A DNA stretch of 64,000 nucleotides from Faecalibacter bovis (lineage in GTDB: Bacteria; Bacteroidota; Bacteroidia; Flavobacteriales; Weeksellaceae). Location of the stretch: contig NZ_CP072842.1 in assembly GCF_017948305.1 (NCBI RefSeq), positions 784,001 to 848,000 on the forward strand, read 5' to 3'. The position numbers and the translations under genes were made by a program. Shown here piece by piece: positions 9,601 through 17,827 of the stretch; within the stretch, counting starts at the first letter, position 1, and every line of letters begins with the position of its first letter. The notes below the pieces were generated by a model. It worked only from the letters and a program-made list of their open reading frames with translations. It did no database searches and was not told the origin of the DNA.

Positions 9601-9720
9601 CTCTGCGTCCATTTCTGGAAAATTATTCGCGTCGTTAACCACACCTGTCACCTGAGCCATTGCTAAACCTCCTAATCCTAGGAAAGCAACAAAGCTAAGG
9701 GAAGTTAATGTTCTCCTCAT
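6616..9720 (-). CDS. SusC/RagA-type TonB-dependent outer-membrane transporter
   Basis: A 1034-residue SusC-like transporter. Residues 1-22 form a Sec signal peptide ending AMA. A shortened carboxypeptidase-regulatory-like domain follows (to about residue 90), then the linker LQEVIVTAYGTQTKESLTGSV, the plug with VVDGVPFNGDVSGIN..DIESISFLKDASAAALYG, and a 22-strand barrel ending in AGVNFAF. It imports an oligomer captured by the SusD partner, using energy from TonB-ExbBD. The N-terminal 90 residues closely resemble those of the second SusC in this window (20302-23433), showing these are family paralogues. A 380-base AT-rich region precedes it. The substrate is not apparent. Confidence 0.95.
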   Translation of the reverse strand: MRRTLTSLSFVAFLGLGGLAMAQVTGVVNDANNFPEMDAEVVVKGTDKVAYTDENGKFDIDAKIGDVLIINGKEFTVTSNNLGVVKYAEEDVTLQEVIVTAYGTQTKESLTGSVGEVKSEELAKVTSGNVVQGMTGKIAGVQIVSNNGLPGTAPNVRFRGIGSINGSSAPLYVVDGVPFNGDVSGINNQDIESISFLKDASAAALYGNRGANGVIIITTKKGVKGKTRYTLDLKSGVAMRGVPEYNISKNAAGYYEDYHRMLKNTSIHNGSSEADAHTFASNNLITGSNGLAYNVTNVANNAIIGADGKFNSNASILYQEDWADFMFKDGGFYTNTYFSANGATDDTSYFFSVGYEKNDTYMVNSTFEKFTGRLKVDNKIGDRIKVGGNLAYTLLLRNMPDGFDGGTSYSNPFQWTRNIAPIYPLYAYDAQGNAVYTSNGDRAYDDGTGVYSPFVRPYGGMQNPYATALYDVKKSRVNQVFANTYATFNILEGLDFTYSVTGEFANNDWKSLDTSLYGDAVGVNGRVYNSMQNTYSITQQQLLTYKKRINDHNFDVLLGHETMDRQVDFLEAHSTNGLLVDSPYLNHYALLRDATGNGTPYATEGFFARFNYDYGNKYYINANVRRDGSSRFHPDNRWGNFFGVGAAWRVSQEAFLKNSKVINELKLKASYGEQGNDNLGYNFPYKDLYTIVQTTNAGETAISYNQTFKGNKDITWETNANLNAGIELALFNSRVTVDAEYFLRKSQDMLYMRPLNVSEGFSSYPENIGDMENRGFEVTVNADVIRTKDFRLGVFANVTTLTNEITKLPENNVVSGSYLLREGESMYSWYLREYAGVNQETGAAQFYKVDATTGEKTITENHAEATLQFIGKNAVAKVYGGFGLNMDYKGLDFGVNFAYQAGGWGYDSQYMTLFDGGRGETFHNDYANTWTSENRNAALPVVIADNAKQYYSTSTLGLIKSDYISLQNISLGYTFKKGLVDNLGLTALRVYALADNVWVWSKRKGYDPRMSYTGISDTTYSPIRTISAGVNFAF

Positions 9721-10102
9721 AGTCTAATTTTTATAACACTTTGGACAAAACTCTAACTTTTTTTTAAGATAAACAAGACCTACAAAATATTTTTTCGTTT
9801 TTATACATATTTAACAATCAAATATTAAGTCATGTGATAAATCAATAAAAACATGAGTTATTTATTAATTTATTATTAAAATATAGTGAATTTTAAGGTT
9901 TAAATATTCTATGTTTGAATATAATTTTGAGAAATATTACTATTTCAGAATCATTATTATTAACTAATTTTAACAGATAAGTTGTAATCAGAATTATCAT
10001 TGATATAAATATGCTTATAAAATAAAAACAATGATAATCAAGACCATATCCATTTAATCAATTTTAAAGCATTTTATGTACGAATTATTTATTTTTATAA
10101 AT
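9721..10102. other. AT-rich intergenic region upstream of susC
   Basis: About 380 bases without a credible gene. It must contain the promoter for the minus-strand susC-susD operon, but I found no exact TAnnTTTG box close to the start at 9720. No convincing long inverted repeat or RNA structure was seen apart from the terminator at its right end. Confidence 0.5.
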
Positions 10103-10135
10103 AAAAAAGAGACTCATATAGAGTCTCTTTTTTTT
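10103..10135 (-). terminator. Terminator after the DUF5689 gene
   Basis: Hairpin GAGACTC / GAGTCTC around an ATATA loop, flanked by A6 and T8 runs. It lies just downstream of the minus-strand gene ending at 10158. Confidence 0.88.
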
Positions 10136-10157
10136 AAATATCATTGTAAGGATATCG

Positions 10158-11549
10158 TTATTCTATTGTAATATTATCAACTAATAAGTTGTAATTCGCA
10201 TTATTTCCTACACGGAAAGCGATGAAATTACCATTAATGTTAGACGTATTAATATCAGTTAATCCTTCTAAATCTAATTGAACAACCTTCCATTCACCGT
10301 TTGTATTAATTGTTCCAGTATAACTGTTGTTACCTCCATTATTTTCAGTAACTAATTTATTATCTGTTAAAGAACCTACATTGAAAGAATAGTTAGTTCC
10401 ATCATTTTTATATAAATAGATGTTTAACGATTTTGCAGCTGTACCTTTTACCCAGAAGTGTAATTTTGTTGGATTAGCTGGTAAATCTGTAACTGTTGGA
10501 CGAGTTGTGAATACAAATCCATTTGCAGATCTTTGACCATCAATTAATAAAGCTCCAGATCCATTGATACCTTGTCCTGCTGCTTCTTTTACCATCGGAT
10601 CATACGCAAAGTTATTTGCACTTGCTAAGAAATCAGCCCAGTTGTTAAAGTCTGCACCTAAGAATGGGAATTTCGCTGCTGATGTTGGTAATTCTGCTTG
10701 ACCTGGCTCGAAACGGTCTTGATCAAATTTAACATCGTTTAAATCACGAATATATAATTGGTAACTTGAGTTATAGATAGATACTACTACTGTAATTTCT
10801 CCTGATTTAGTAGGTAAATTTTCACCAGCAAATGTTGCATATCCACTGTTACGTAAATCAACAACTTTACCTTTTCTATCGATTAATTGACGGTTTACAG
10901 TTGTTAAACCTACTGCATCACCATAAGTTACATCTTCAGTTGGATTTGCAAACTGAACGTTTTTAATCGTAACTAATGTATTAATGTTCTCTGGTTTTAA
11001 AGCTTCCGCGATTGTATTTACAACTTTTGGAGCTAAAGGCTCAACTGATTCACAAGTTTTCTTAACGTTTGTTGTAGCTAATGCAGATGGCATACGACCA
11101 ACTCGTGTTTCATCATTTTGTACATAAGTTGTACCTAATTTAATCACACCTCTATCGTAACCTGCAACTAATCCTTTTAATTCAATTTGAATTTTTGAAC
11201 CAATTGGATATTGTGTATATAAAGAATTTGCATCAATCTCTATCTGAATTCCATTTGTTGTAGGATTTGTTGGATGATCTTGTATAGAAATAGTTTTAAA
11301 GAAATTTCCTGTTTCGTCACTTGAAATTACATATCCTTCAATAACTGCATTTTCAAGATAAGGTCTTAAATTATTTGGCTCTGTAGAAGATTGTACATCT
11401 TCAATTAACTGAGGAATTGACATTGTAGTTGTTAAACCTGTACAATCCATTGGAGGAATCGAATATTCGTCATCCTGAACACAAGATTGTGTAAAAAATA
11501 GTCCACCTGTTAAGGCAAGAACTAATGATATTTTATTGAATTTATTCAT
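10158..11549 (-). CDS. DUF5689 surface lipoprotein
   Basis: A 463-residue lipoprotein with a lipobox at Cys23 (TQSCVQDD). The N-terminal half has the DUF5689 layout: TMSIPQLIEDV, then a beta-rich region with VIEGYVISSDETGNFFKTISIQD and LYIRDLNDVKF, resembling an OB-like fold. The C-terminal part (from about residue 290) is a beta-sandwich-like region with FVFTTRPTVTDLPANPTKLHFW. It lies 33 bases after the TonB-dependent receptor gene and is surely cotranscribed with it. DUF5689 proteins frequently accompany TonB receptors and endonuclease/phosphatase-family genes in Flavobacteriales. A role as an accessory binding lipoprotein for the receptor is inferred. The ligand is unknown. Confidence 0.8.
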   Translation of the reverse strand: MNKFNKISLVLALTGGLFFTQSCVQDDEYSIPPMDCTGLTTTMSIPQLIEDVQSSTEPNNLRPYLENAVIEGYVISSDETGNFFKTISIQDHPTNPTTNGIQIEIDANSLYTQYPIGSKIQIELKGLVAGYDRGVIKLGTTYVQNDETRVGRMPSALATTNVKKTCESVEPLAPKVVNTIAEALKPENINTLVTIKNVQFANPTEDVTYGDAVGLTTVNRQLIDRKGKVVDLRNSGYATFAGENLPTKSGEITVVVSIYNSSYQLYIRDLNDVKFDQDRFEPGQAELPTSAAKFPFLGADFNNWADFLASANNFAYDPMVKEAAGQGINGSGALLIDGQRSANGFVFTTRPTVTDLPANPTKLHFWVKGTAAKSLNIYLYKNDGTNYSFNVGSLTDNKLVTENNGGNNSYTGTINTNGEWKVVQLDLEGLTDINTSNINGNFIAFRVGNNANYNLLVDNITIE

Positions 11550-11582
11550 TTTTATATTTTTTTAATCGTAAATAATACCTAA

Positions 11583-14300
11583 TTAGAATCTTAAATAAAC
11601 ATTAAAGAAAAATGTTCTTCCTGCTCCGTAGAACATTCTAGGTCCAAATAATGTTTGTTGATGTTGATTAACCGCATTATCATAGTTACCTAAACGTAAT
11701 TGCTCAAATCCACCTGTAACATAATTTTTGTTGTCTAACAAGTTGTTAACAGTTAAACTTGTACCTAAATAATACTGTCCAAAACGGAAAGTTTTACCAA
11801 CATTAAGATTTAACATAAATTCATCAGATACACGTTCTTGTTTAAGTACTTCTCTTAAAGACTCTTCTGTAACTGTATTTTGTGTATTCGTAATAAAGTT
11901 CGTAGTTCTACGGTATGGCGCTACATCTAAGTAGTTATTTGTTAAATAATTACCAGAAACACCAACCCACCAAAATTTTGGATCACGATATTCAACACCT
12001 AAAGAGTAACCTGATTGAGGTCCTGATTGTAATTTATAATCTTTTAAATAAGCTGTACCATAGTTTTTGAAAGCTTCGCCTCCATCAACCATGAAATCAT
12101 CAGAGAATAAGTAATAATTTGGATTGTTTGTGTAAGTGTATTGACCAACAGCTGCAGCTCCAGTCACTTTAATTGTTGGAGTAATTTGTGCTTCTATCGC
12201 AACCTCACCTCCAACGTATTGCTTATCTACACCAGTCATTATCTCAGCAACGAAATATTGCCCTTCACCACCATCAATGTATCCGAAACCTTTTTCAATT
12301 TCGTCTTCAATTTTTGTATAGTAACCTGTTGCTCTAGCTTTTACACGTGGCCCACGGTAAACGTAAGATAAATCAGTAGCTAAAATTTTAGCGTTAACAA
12401 TTCCTTCTTCAACAGTAATATCGTGCAAACGTGCATTTGGGAAAACCTCATCAGCTGTAGGAGCTTCCGTAGAATATTGTCCGTTTAAAGAAATAAAGTT
12501 ACGTCCATCTAATTTGAATAAGAAGTTTGATTTAACACCGAAGTTTAAGAAATCATAAGTTTTAGATTTCCCGAAAGAATTCTCACGATATAAACCGTTT
12601 AAGAATTTACCATCACGATAAAAATCTGTATAAGAAGTTTTCATACCAACTGTTAAGTCTAAGAAACTTCCTTTAATCTTTGATTGGAAATATAAATCAG
12701 CATAATTACGATTAATTTCGTAGTTATATTCGTGTCGATCACCAACTCTAGCTACGTAATCTTTATTATTTTCATCAAAATAATAATTATTGAAATCATC
12801 GTAGTTTAAAACGTAGTTACCTCCTAATAAATCTTCAACTTCACGGAATAATTCAGATTTTACATTTTGATACGTTGCAGCAACAACAATATCAATATTA
12901 TCTGTTAATTCAGTTTTAAAGTTTGTGTAGAAAGAAGCTGTTTTATCTTCGTTTACATCATTTGTTAAGTAGTAAACAGAATGTTTATTAACATTTAAGT
13001 TTGCTTGATATAAACTATTCCAATTTAATTGAGAAGCCGAACCATTTAACCAGTTTTCTCTTTGTCTTTCAAATCCTTCTTGATCTTCGTTAAACAAATA
13101 CCAACTAGGTAAATTACGGTAATAGTTTGGTGTTGCATTTGGTGCATTGTACCAATCTAAACGAGATCCTTGTTCGCGACCTGTTTGGTAAGAAACTGTA
13201 GTTAATAATTTCGATTTCTCGTTAATATTCCAATGGTGAGATAATTGGTAAACTGGCTCGTAAGTTTCTCTTACACGCTCATTACGTTTTTCACCATCTT
13301 GCCAACCCCAGAAAGAGTTGTAGTAAATCCCTTTCATATCCACCATTTCTTGCGTATTTGCAGATCCAGTAGAACGACGGTTAGGAGCACCGAAAGTAGT
13401 AAAATTTAATGTATGATTTTTATTAATTCTTTTTTCAACACCTAAGAAATATCCCCAAGAATCATGAAAAGTTCCTTCCACTAATCCTTCTTCAGCCCAA
13501 CGACGAGAACCAGAGAACATAACTGCCCATCCGTTGTCCATTAATCCAGTGTTATAAGTTGCCATAACACGGTTTCTGTACGATCTGTTCGTTGCAGAAT
13601 AAGATAAACTTACACCTTTTCTCATGGTAGAAGGACGAGTATCGAAGTTTGTAACTCCACCAATATCACCAAATGTATAAGTAGATGGTTCTAAAGCATA
13701 AGTTAATTCGTCTGGTCTTCTTGTTACATCATTAAGACCTCCCCAGTTGTTAAAAGTAGCACGACCATTATCAATTTTGTTCATACGAACACCATTAAAA
13801 TGAACATCGTTATACTTATTGTCATATCCTCTTGGTCTAAACCAGTACGATCCTAATTCGAATGCTGCTACACGAGCGAAAACATCTCTAGAAGATTGTA
13901 ATAATCCAGCACTTGAAGAAGTTGAAGATTCATCTGATGATAATTCATCATCGTTTAATGTGATTAAACCTACATCAACATTATTTGGGTTGTATGATAA
14001 TAAAATTTCACCCAATTCAATTTCTTTTTGCCCTGCTACAGAAATTGTTTGCTCATAAGGATCAAATCCAACACCAAAAACTTGTAATTTATAAGTACCA
14101 TCTGGCACATCTACAAATTGGAAGTATCCGATTCGGTCGGTTAGTACAGCATCATTAGACATACCGTCTAATCTTACCGTAAGATTGTAAACCTCTTCTC
14201 CAGTTGCAGAATTTTTTGCAGTACCCGTGATTTTAGTCTGAGCCTGCGCAACTCCAACGACTGCTGCGAAGAGAGAAATACTTAACAATAATTTATTCAT
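11583..14300 (-). CDS. TonB-dependent receptor with carboxypeptidase-regulatory-like domain
   Basis: A 905-residue outer-membrane receptor: signal peptide (about residues 1-20, ending VAQAQ), a CarboxypepD_reg-like domain (about 21-110, with AKNSATGEEVYNLTVRLDG), a linker rich in Asp and Ser, then an atypical plug and a beta-barrel ending NVYLRF. It differs from the SusC type in lacking the long SusC linker, and its partner is a DUF5689 lipoprotein instead of SusD. TonB-powered import of an organic ligand is expected. The divergent neighbour is a secreted endonuclease/phosphatase-family enzyme, which suggests uptake of a nucleic-acid or organophosphate product; this is inference from context. 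An exact -7 box lies at 14347-14354. Confidence 0.9.
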   Translation of the reverse strand: MNKLLLSISLFAAVVGVAQAQTKITGTAKNSATGEEVYNLTVRLDGMSNDAVLTDRIGYFQFVDVPDGTYKLQVFGVGFDPYEQTISVAGQKEIELGEILLSYNPNNVDVGLITLNDDELSSDESSTSSSAGLLQSSRDVFARVAAFELGSYWFRPRGYDNKYNDVHFNGVRMNKIDNGRATFNNWGGLNDVTRRPDELTYALEPSTYTFGDIGGVTNFDTRPSTMRKGVSLSYSATNRSYRNRVMATYNTGLMDNGWAVMFSGSRRWAEEGLVEGTFHDSWGYFLGVEKRINKNHTLNFTTFGAPNRRSTGSANTQEMVDMKGIYYNSFWGWQDGEKRNERVRETYEPVYQLSHHWNINEKSKLLTTVSYQTGREQGSRLDWYNAPNATPNYYRNLPSWYLFNEDQEGFERQRENWLNGSASQLNWNSLYQANLNVNKHSVYYLTNDVNEDKTASFYTNFKTELTDNIDIVVAATYQNVKSELFREVEDLLGGNYVLNYDDFNNYYFDENNKDYVARVGDRHEYNYEINRNYADLYFQSKIKGSFLDLTVGMKTSYTDFYRDGKFLNGLYRENSFGKSKTYDFLNFGVKSNFLFKLDGRNFISLNGQYSTEAPTADEVFPNARLHDITVEEGIVNAKILATDLSYVYRGPRVKARATGYYTKIEDEIEKGFGYIDGGEGQYFVAEIMTGVDKQYVGGEVAIEAQITPTIKVTGAAAVGQYTYTNNPNYYLFSDDFMVDGGEAFKNYGTAYLKDYKLQSGPQSGYSLGVEYRDPKFWWVGVSGNYLTNNYLDVAPYRRTTNFITNTQNTVTEESLREVLKQERVSDEFMLNLNVGKTFRFGQYYLGTSLTVNNLLDNKNYVTGGFEQLRLGNYDNAVNQHQQTLFGPRMFYGAGRTFFFNVYLRF

Positions 14301-14346
14301 TCAAAAGAATTTTTATTTATAAATTAGCCCTTTAAAAAAAGGACAA

Positions 14347-14354
14347 CAAATTTA
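14347..14354 (-). promoter_or_regulatory. -7 box of the TonB receptor/DUF5689 operon
   Basis: The minus strand reads TAAATTTG, an exact TAnnTTTG match, 47 bases before the ATG at 14300. The divergent gene starts at 14377, so both promoters share less than 80 bases. Confidence 0.6.
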
Positions 14355-14376
14355 ATAAAATCATAATTAATAATAT

Positions 14377-15582
14377 ATGTTCAAATTTAAGAAATCTTTA
14401 AGTTTTTTTCTATTAACTTTCTTATTTTTAACAGTAAACACTTCTGCGCAAACTAAATACGCTAGTGCAGCTGTTGGTTTTTACAATGTTGAAAATATTT
14501 TTGACACAATAGAATCTGCTGGTTATATAGATGGAACGTTAAAATTTAACGATCCAAACTATCATAAGTCAATTCCTGTTTCTGATATTTCTAAATACGA
14601 TACCGTATCTTTTAAACAACAGTACACTTTTGAAAACATTGAAGGGAAAAAAATTATTCGTCCGTTAATTTTACAAGATGAATTTTTACCGAATGGAAAA
14701 AAAGTTTGGGGAAAAGAAAGATACACACAAAAAATTAATAACATTTCTTCTGTTATTGCAGATTTAGGTAAAGATGTAACTGGTAATGCTCCTGTAATTG
14801 TAGGTTTATCTGAAATTGAAAATCGTGAAGTTGTTATTGACATTACGAATTCTCCTGCATTAAAAAAATACAACTACGGTGTTGTACATTTTAATTCATT
14901 TGATGCTCGTGGAGTTGATGTTGCATTAATTTATCAGAAAGGTAGATTTGTTGTAACAGAAGCGGCTCCTCATCCTGTTTTCATTTTTGATAATGACGGA
15001 AAAAGAAAATACACACGTGATGTTTTACAAGTTACAGGTTTATTAGATGGTGAAGAAATTACTTTCTTAGTTAATCACTGGCCATCACGTAGTGGAGGTG
15101 AAAAAGTTTCAAGACCAAGCCGTATTGAAGCTGCTAAAGTTGCTAAAAATGTTATTGACGTTTTAAAAGCTAAAAACAAAGATGCAAAAGTAATTTTAAT
15201 GGGTGATTTAAATGATGATCCTGTTGATCCAAGTGTGAAGGAGGTATTTAATCCAGCAGGTGATATCAATAATGTTCAGAAAGATGGGTATTACAATCCA
15301 ATGATTCCATTATTTAAAAAAGGAATTGGAACGTTAGCTTACCGTGATTCTTGGAATTTATTTGATCAAATTATCACAACTGCTTCTTTAACTACAAAAG
15401 ATAAAGATTATTCTACTTATAAAGTTTTTAAAACAGAAATCTACAACAAAGATTACTTAGTATCTAAAGAAGGTCAGTATAAAGGTTATCCAAACAGAAT
15501 GTGGAGCGGCGATACTTACCGTGCAAATGGATACTCTGACCACTTCCCTGTATATACTATATTATTAAAATCAATAAAATAA
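14377..15582 (+). CDS. Secreted endonuclease/exonuclease/phosphatase-family protein
   Basis: A 401-residue protein with an N-terminal signal peptide (about residues 1-25, ending NTSAQ). It has the EEP-fold motifs: FYNVENIFDT near the mature N-terminus, SEIEN with metal-binding Glu146, the NHWPSR block, GDLNDDPVDP, and the terminal YSDHFPVYT with the catalytic His. EEP enzymes cleave phosphodiester or phosphomonoester bonds using a divalent metal, so this is probably an extracellular or periplasmic nuclease or phosphatase. It is divergent from the TonB receptor/DUF5689 operon and is followed with no gap by trpA. A paralogue without signal peptide is encoded at 28001-28954. The exact substrate cannot be deduced. 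Confidence 0.87.
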   Translation: MFKFKKSLSFFLLTFLFLTVNTSAQTKYASAAVGFYNVENIFDTIESAGYIDGTLKFNDPNYHKSIPVSDISKYDTVSFKQQYTFENIEGKKIIRPLILQDEFLPNGKKVWGKERYTQKINNISSVIADLGKDVTGNAPVIVGLSEIENREVVIDITNSPALKKYNYGVVHFNSFDARGVDVALIYQKGRFVVTEAAPHPVFIFDNDGKRKYTRDVLQVTGLLDGEEITFLVNHWPSRSGGEKVSRPSRIEAAKVAKNVIDVLKAKNKDAKVILMGDLNDDPVDPSVKEVFNPAGDINNVQKDGYYNPMIPLFKKGIGTLAYRDSWNLFDQIITTASLTTKDKDYSTYKVFKTEIYNKDYLVSKEGQYKGYPNRMWSGDTYRANGYSDHFPVYTILLKSIK

Positions 15583-16347
15583 ATGAACGCATTAGATTTA
15601 AAACTTCAAGAAAAAAAGAAAAATCTAATCACGATATATACAACAGCGGGGTATCCAAATCTTTTGGATACCCCTGTTATTTTAAAACAATTACAAAATA
15701 ACAAAGTTGATATTATCGAGGTTGGTATCCCCTATTCAGATCCGTTAGCCGATGGTCCAACTATCCAAGCGACAAGTGAAAAAGCTTTAGCAAACGGGAT
15801 GAAATTAAATATACTTTTTGAGCAATTAAAAAGTGTGAAAGACGAAATTCATACACCAATAGTTTTAATGGGTTATTACAACCAATTATTAAAATATGGA
15901 GCAGAAGAGTTTTTAAAACAATGTAAGGATGCTGGTGTTTCTGGTTTAATTTTACCTGATATGCCTTTCCAAATTTATTTAGACCAACACAAGGAGCTAT
16001 TTGAAAAATATGAACAACGTGTAGTATTCTTAATAACTCCACAAACTCCGGCAGATCGTATAAAAGAAATTAATGATGCGACAACAGGCTTCATTTATGT
16101 AGTTTCAAATTCTGCTACAACGGGTGCAACTGAAGCTAATTATAATGAAGATTTCTTAGCTCGATTAAAAGACTTAGGATTAACTAAACCTTATCAAATC
16201 GGATTTGGTATTTCTACGAAACAAGATGTAGAGAAAGCTTGGAAATATTCTAACGGAGCAATTATCGGAAGTGCTTTTTTAAGAACAATTTCAGAAACAG
16301 ATAATATAACAGAATCGGTTGATTCATTTATCAATTCTATCAAATAA
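15583..16347 (+). CDS. trpA: Tryptophan synthase alpha chain
   Basis: A 254-residue TIM-barrel protein that cleaves indole-3-glycerol phosphate to indole and glyceraldehyde 3-phosphate, passing indole to TrpB. Both catalytic acids are present with the standard spacing of 11: Glu46 (IIEVGIP) and Asp57 (DPLADGP). The phosphate-binding and C-terminal GFGIST and GAIIGSAF motifs are intact. Its ATG follows the stop of the secreted EEP gene directly (TAA then ATG), implying cotranscription. This is odd: trpE-G-D-C-F-B form an operon about 24 kb away that ends with trpB and lacks trpA. No TAnnTTTG box was seen just before trpA. It therefore appears to escape the Trp attenuator. Confidence 0.96.
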   Translation: MNALDLKLQEKKKNLITIYTTAGYPNLLDTPVILKQLQNNKVDIIEVGIPYSDPLADGPTIQATSEKALANGMKLNILFEQLKSVKDEIHTPIVLMGYYNQLLKYGAEEFLKQCKDAGVSGLILPDMPFQIYLDQHKELFEKYEQRVVFLITPQTPADRIKEINDATTGFIYVVSNSATTGATEANYNEDFLARLKDLGLTKPYQIGFGISTKQDVEKAWKYSNGAIIGSAFLRTISETDNITESVDSFINSIK

Positions 16348-16375
16348 AAAAGGAGCTTTAATAAGCTCCTTTTTT
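16346..16375. terminator. Bidirectional terminator between trpA and tyrS
   Basis: AAGGAGCTT / AAGCTCCTT hairpin with a TAAT loop, A-run on the left and T-run on the right, between convergent genes. Confidence 0.9.
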
Positions 16376-16396
16376 TTGTTTTTTTATTATATAAGA

Positions 16397-17692
16397 TTAC
16401 TCAACAATTAAGATGAAGTAATTTTTCTTTCCTTTTTGTAATAAAACGTATTTATCAGCAATTAAGTTATCTGCAGTTAAAACAAACTCTTCAGTTACTT
16501 TTTCTTTATTAACCGAAATAGAATTTGCCGTTAACTCACGTCTTGCTTCTGAATTTGATTTTAAAAACCCTGATTTTTCAGCTAAAGCAGCAACAATATC
16601 TAATCCAGCATCAATATCAGCTTTATCGATTGTACCTTGTGGAACACCCTCAAATACTGATAAGAAAGTATCTGCATCTAATTCTTTTAAATCTTCTGAA
16701 GTTGACTTACCGAATAAAACTTGAGATGCTTTTTCCGCTTTACGTAACTCATCAACACCATGAACTAAAATTGTAATTTCAGTTGCTAACTTACGTTGTA
16801 ATTCACGTAAATGTGGTTCTTGACGGTGACGCTCAATTAATTCATCAATTGTTTCTTTATCTAAGAACGTATAAATTTTGATGTATTTTTCTGCATCAGC
16901 ATCCGCTTGATTTAACCAGAATTGGTAGAATTTATAAGGAGATGTACGGTTTTTGTCTAACCAAATATTTTCTCCACCTTCAGACTTACCAAATTTAGTT
17001 CCATCCGCTTTTGTAGTTAATGGACATGTAAAAGCAAAACCTTCACCACCATCCATACGACGAATTAATTCTGTACCAGTTGTAATATTACCCCATTGAT
17101 CAGAACCACCCATTTGTAATTTAGCTCCTAACTCACGGTATAAATGAACAAAATCATATCCTTGAATTAATTGGTATGTAAACTCTGTGAAAGACATTCC
17201 TACGTTAGATTCTGCAGATAAACGGTTTTTAACCGAATCCTTAGACATCATATAATTTACAGTAATGTGTTTTCCTACAGTACGTGCAAAATCAATGAAT
17301 GAAAATTCTTTCATCCAATCGTAGTTATTAACTAAAATTGCAGAATTCCCATTATTAGAATCAAAATCTAAGAATCGTGCTAATTGTCCTTTAATACCAG
17401 CAACATATTTATCTAAAGTTTCTTCGTCTAATAAACTTCTTTCTGCTGCTTTTCCTGTTGGATCACCAATAAATCCTGTTGCTCCACCAACTAACGCGAT
17501 CGGACGGTGCCCGTGGCGTTGTAAATGAACTAACAAGAAGATCGGCACTAAGCTACCTACGTGTAAAGAATCGGCAGTTGGATCGAATCCCACATACCCT
17601 GAAGTCATTTCTTTAGACAATTGCTCTTCAGTCCCTGGCATAATGTTGTGAACTAGCCCTCTCCAAGTAAGTTCTTCAATGAATGGATTCAT
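16397..17692 (-). CDS. tyrS: Tyrosyl-tRNA synthetase
   Basis: A 431-residue class I aminoacyl-tRNA synthetase that charges tRNA-Tyr in the cytoplasm. The HIGH-type motif is HVGS at residues 44-47 and the KMSKS-type motif is KFGKS at 233-237. The tyrosine-binding GSDQWGN block (from about 197) and a C-terminal S4-like RNA-binding domain (SNSEARRELTANSISVN) are in place. The length is normal for the short bacterial TyrRS. It is monocistronic and convergent with trpA across a shared terminator. A near-match promoter (TAACTTTA) is visible upstream on the minus strand, but it is weak evidence. Confidence 0.97.
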   Translation of the reverse strand: MNPFIEELTWRGLVHNIMPGTEEQLSKEMTSGYVGFDPTADSLHVGSLVPIFLLVHLQRHGHRPIALVGGATGFIGDPTGKAAERSLLDEETLDKYVAGIKGQLARFLDFDSNNGNSAILVNNYDWMKEFSFIDFARTVGKHITVNYMMSKDSVKNRLSAESNVGMSFTEFTYQLIQGYDFVHLYRELGAKLQMGGSDQWGNITTGTELIRRMDGGEGFAFTCPLTTKADGTKFGKSEGGENIWLDKNRTSPYKFYQFWLNQADADAEKYIKIYTFLDKETIDELIERHRQEPHLRELQRKLATEITILVHGVDELRKAEKASQVLFGKSTSEDLKELDADTFLSVFEGVPQGTIDKADIDAGLDIVAALAEKSGFLKSNSEARRELTANSISVNKEKVTEEFVLTADNLIADKYVLLQKGKKNYFILIVE

Positions 17693-17789
17693 AATATATA
17701 TTATATTTTAAAAAAAATTTGCGAGGTGTAAAGTTATAAATTTCTAATCTATTATTTAAATTGAAAATATCTTATAACGTTAAATTCTA

Positions 17790-17797
17790 TATCTTTA
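17790..17797 (+). promoter_or_regulatory. Probable -7 box (TATCTTTA variant) of the CorA-type gene
   Basis: TATCTTTA departs from TAnnTTTG only in the last base and lies 30 bases before the ATG at 17828. The same octamer occurs before the permease gene (46722) and tnaA (55648). Confidence 0.4.
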
Positions 17798-17827
17798 ATA
17801 GAAAATCAACTAAATCCTTGCTTACAT

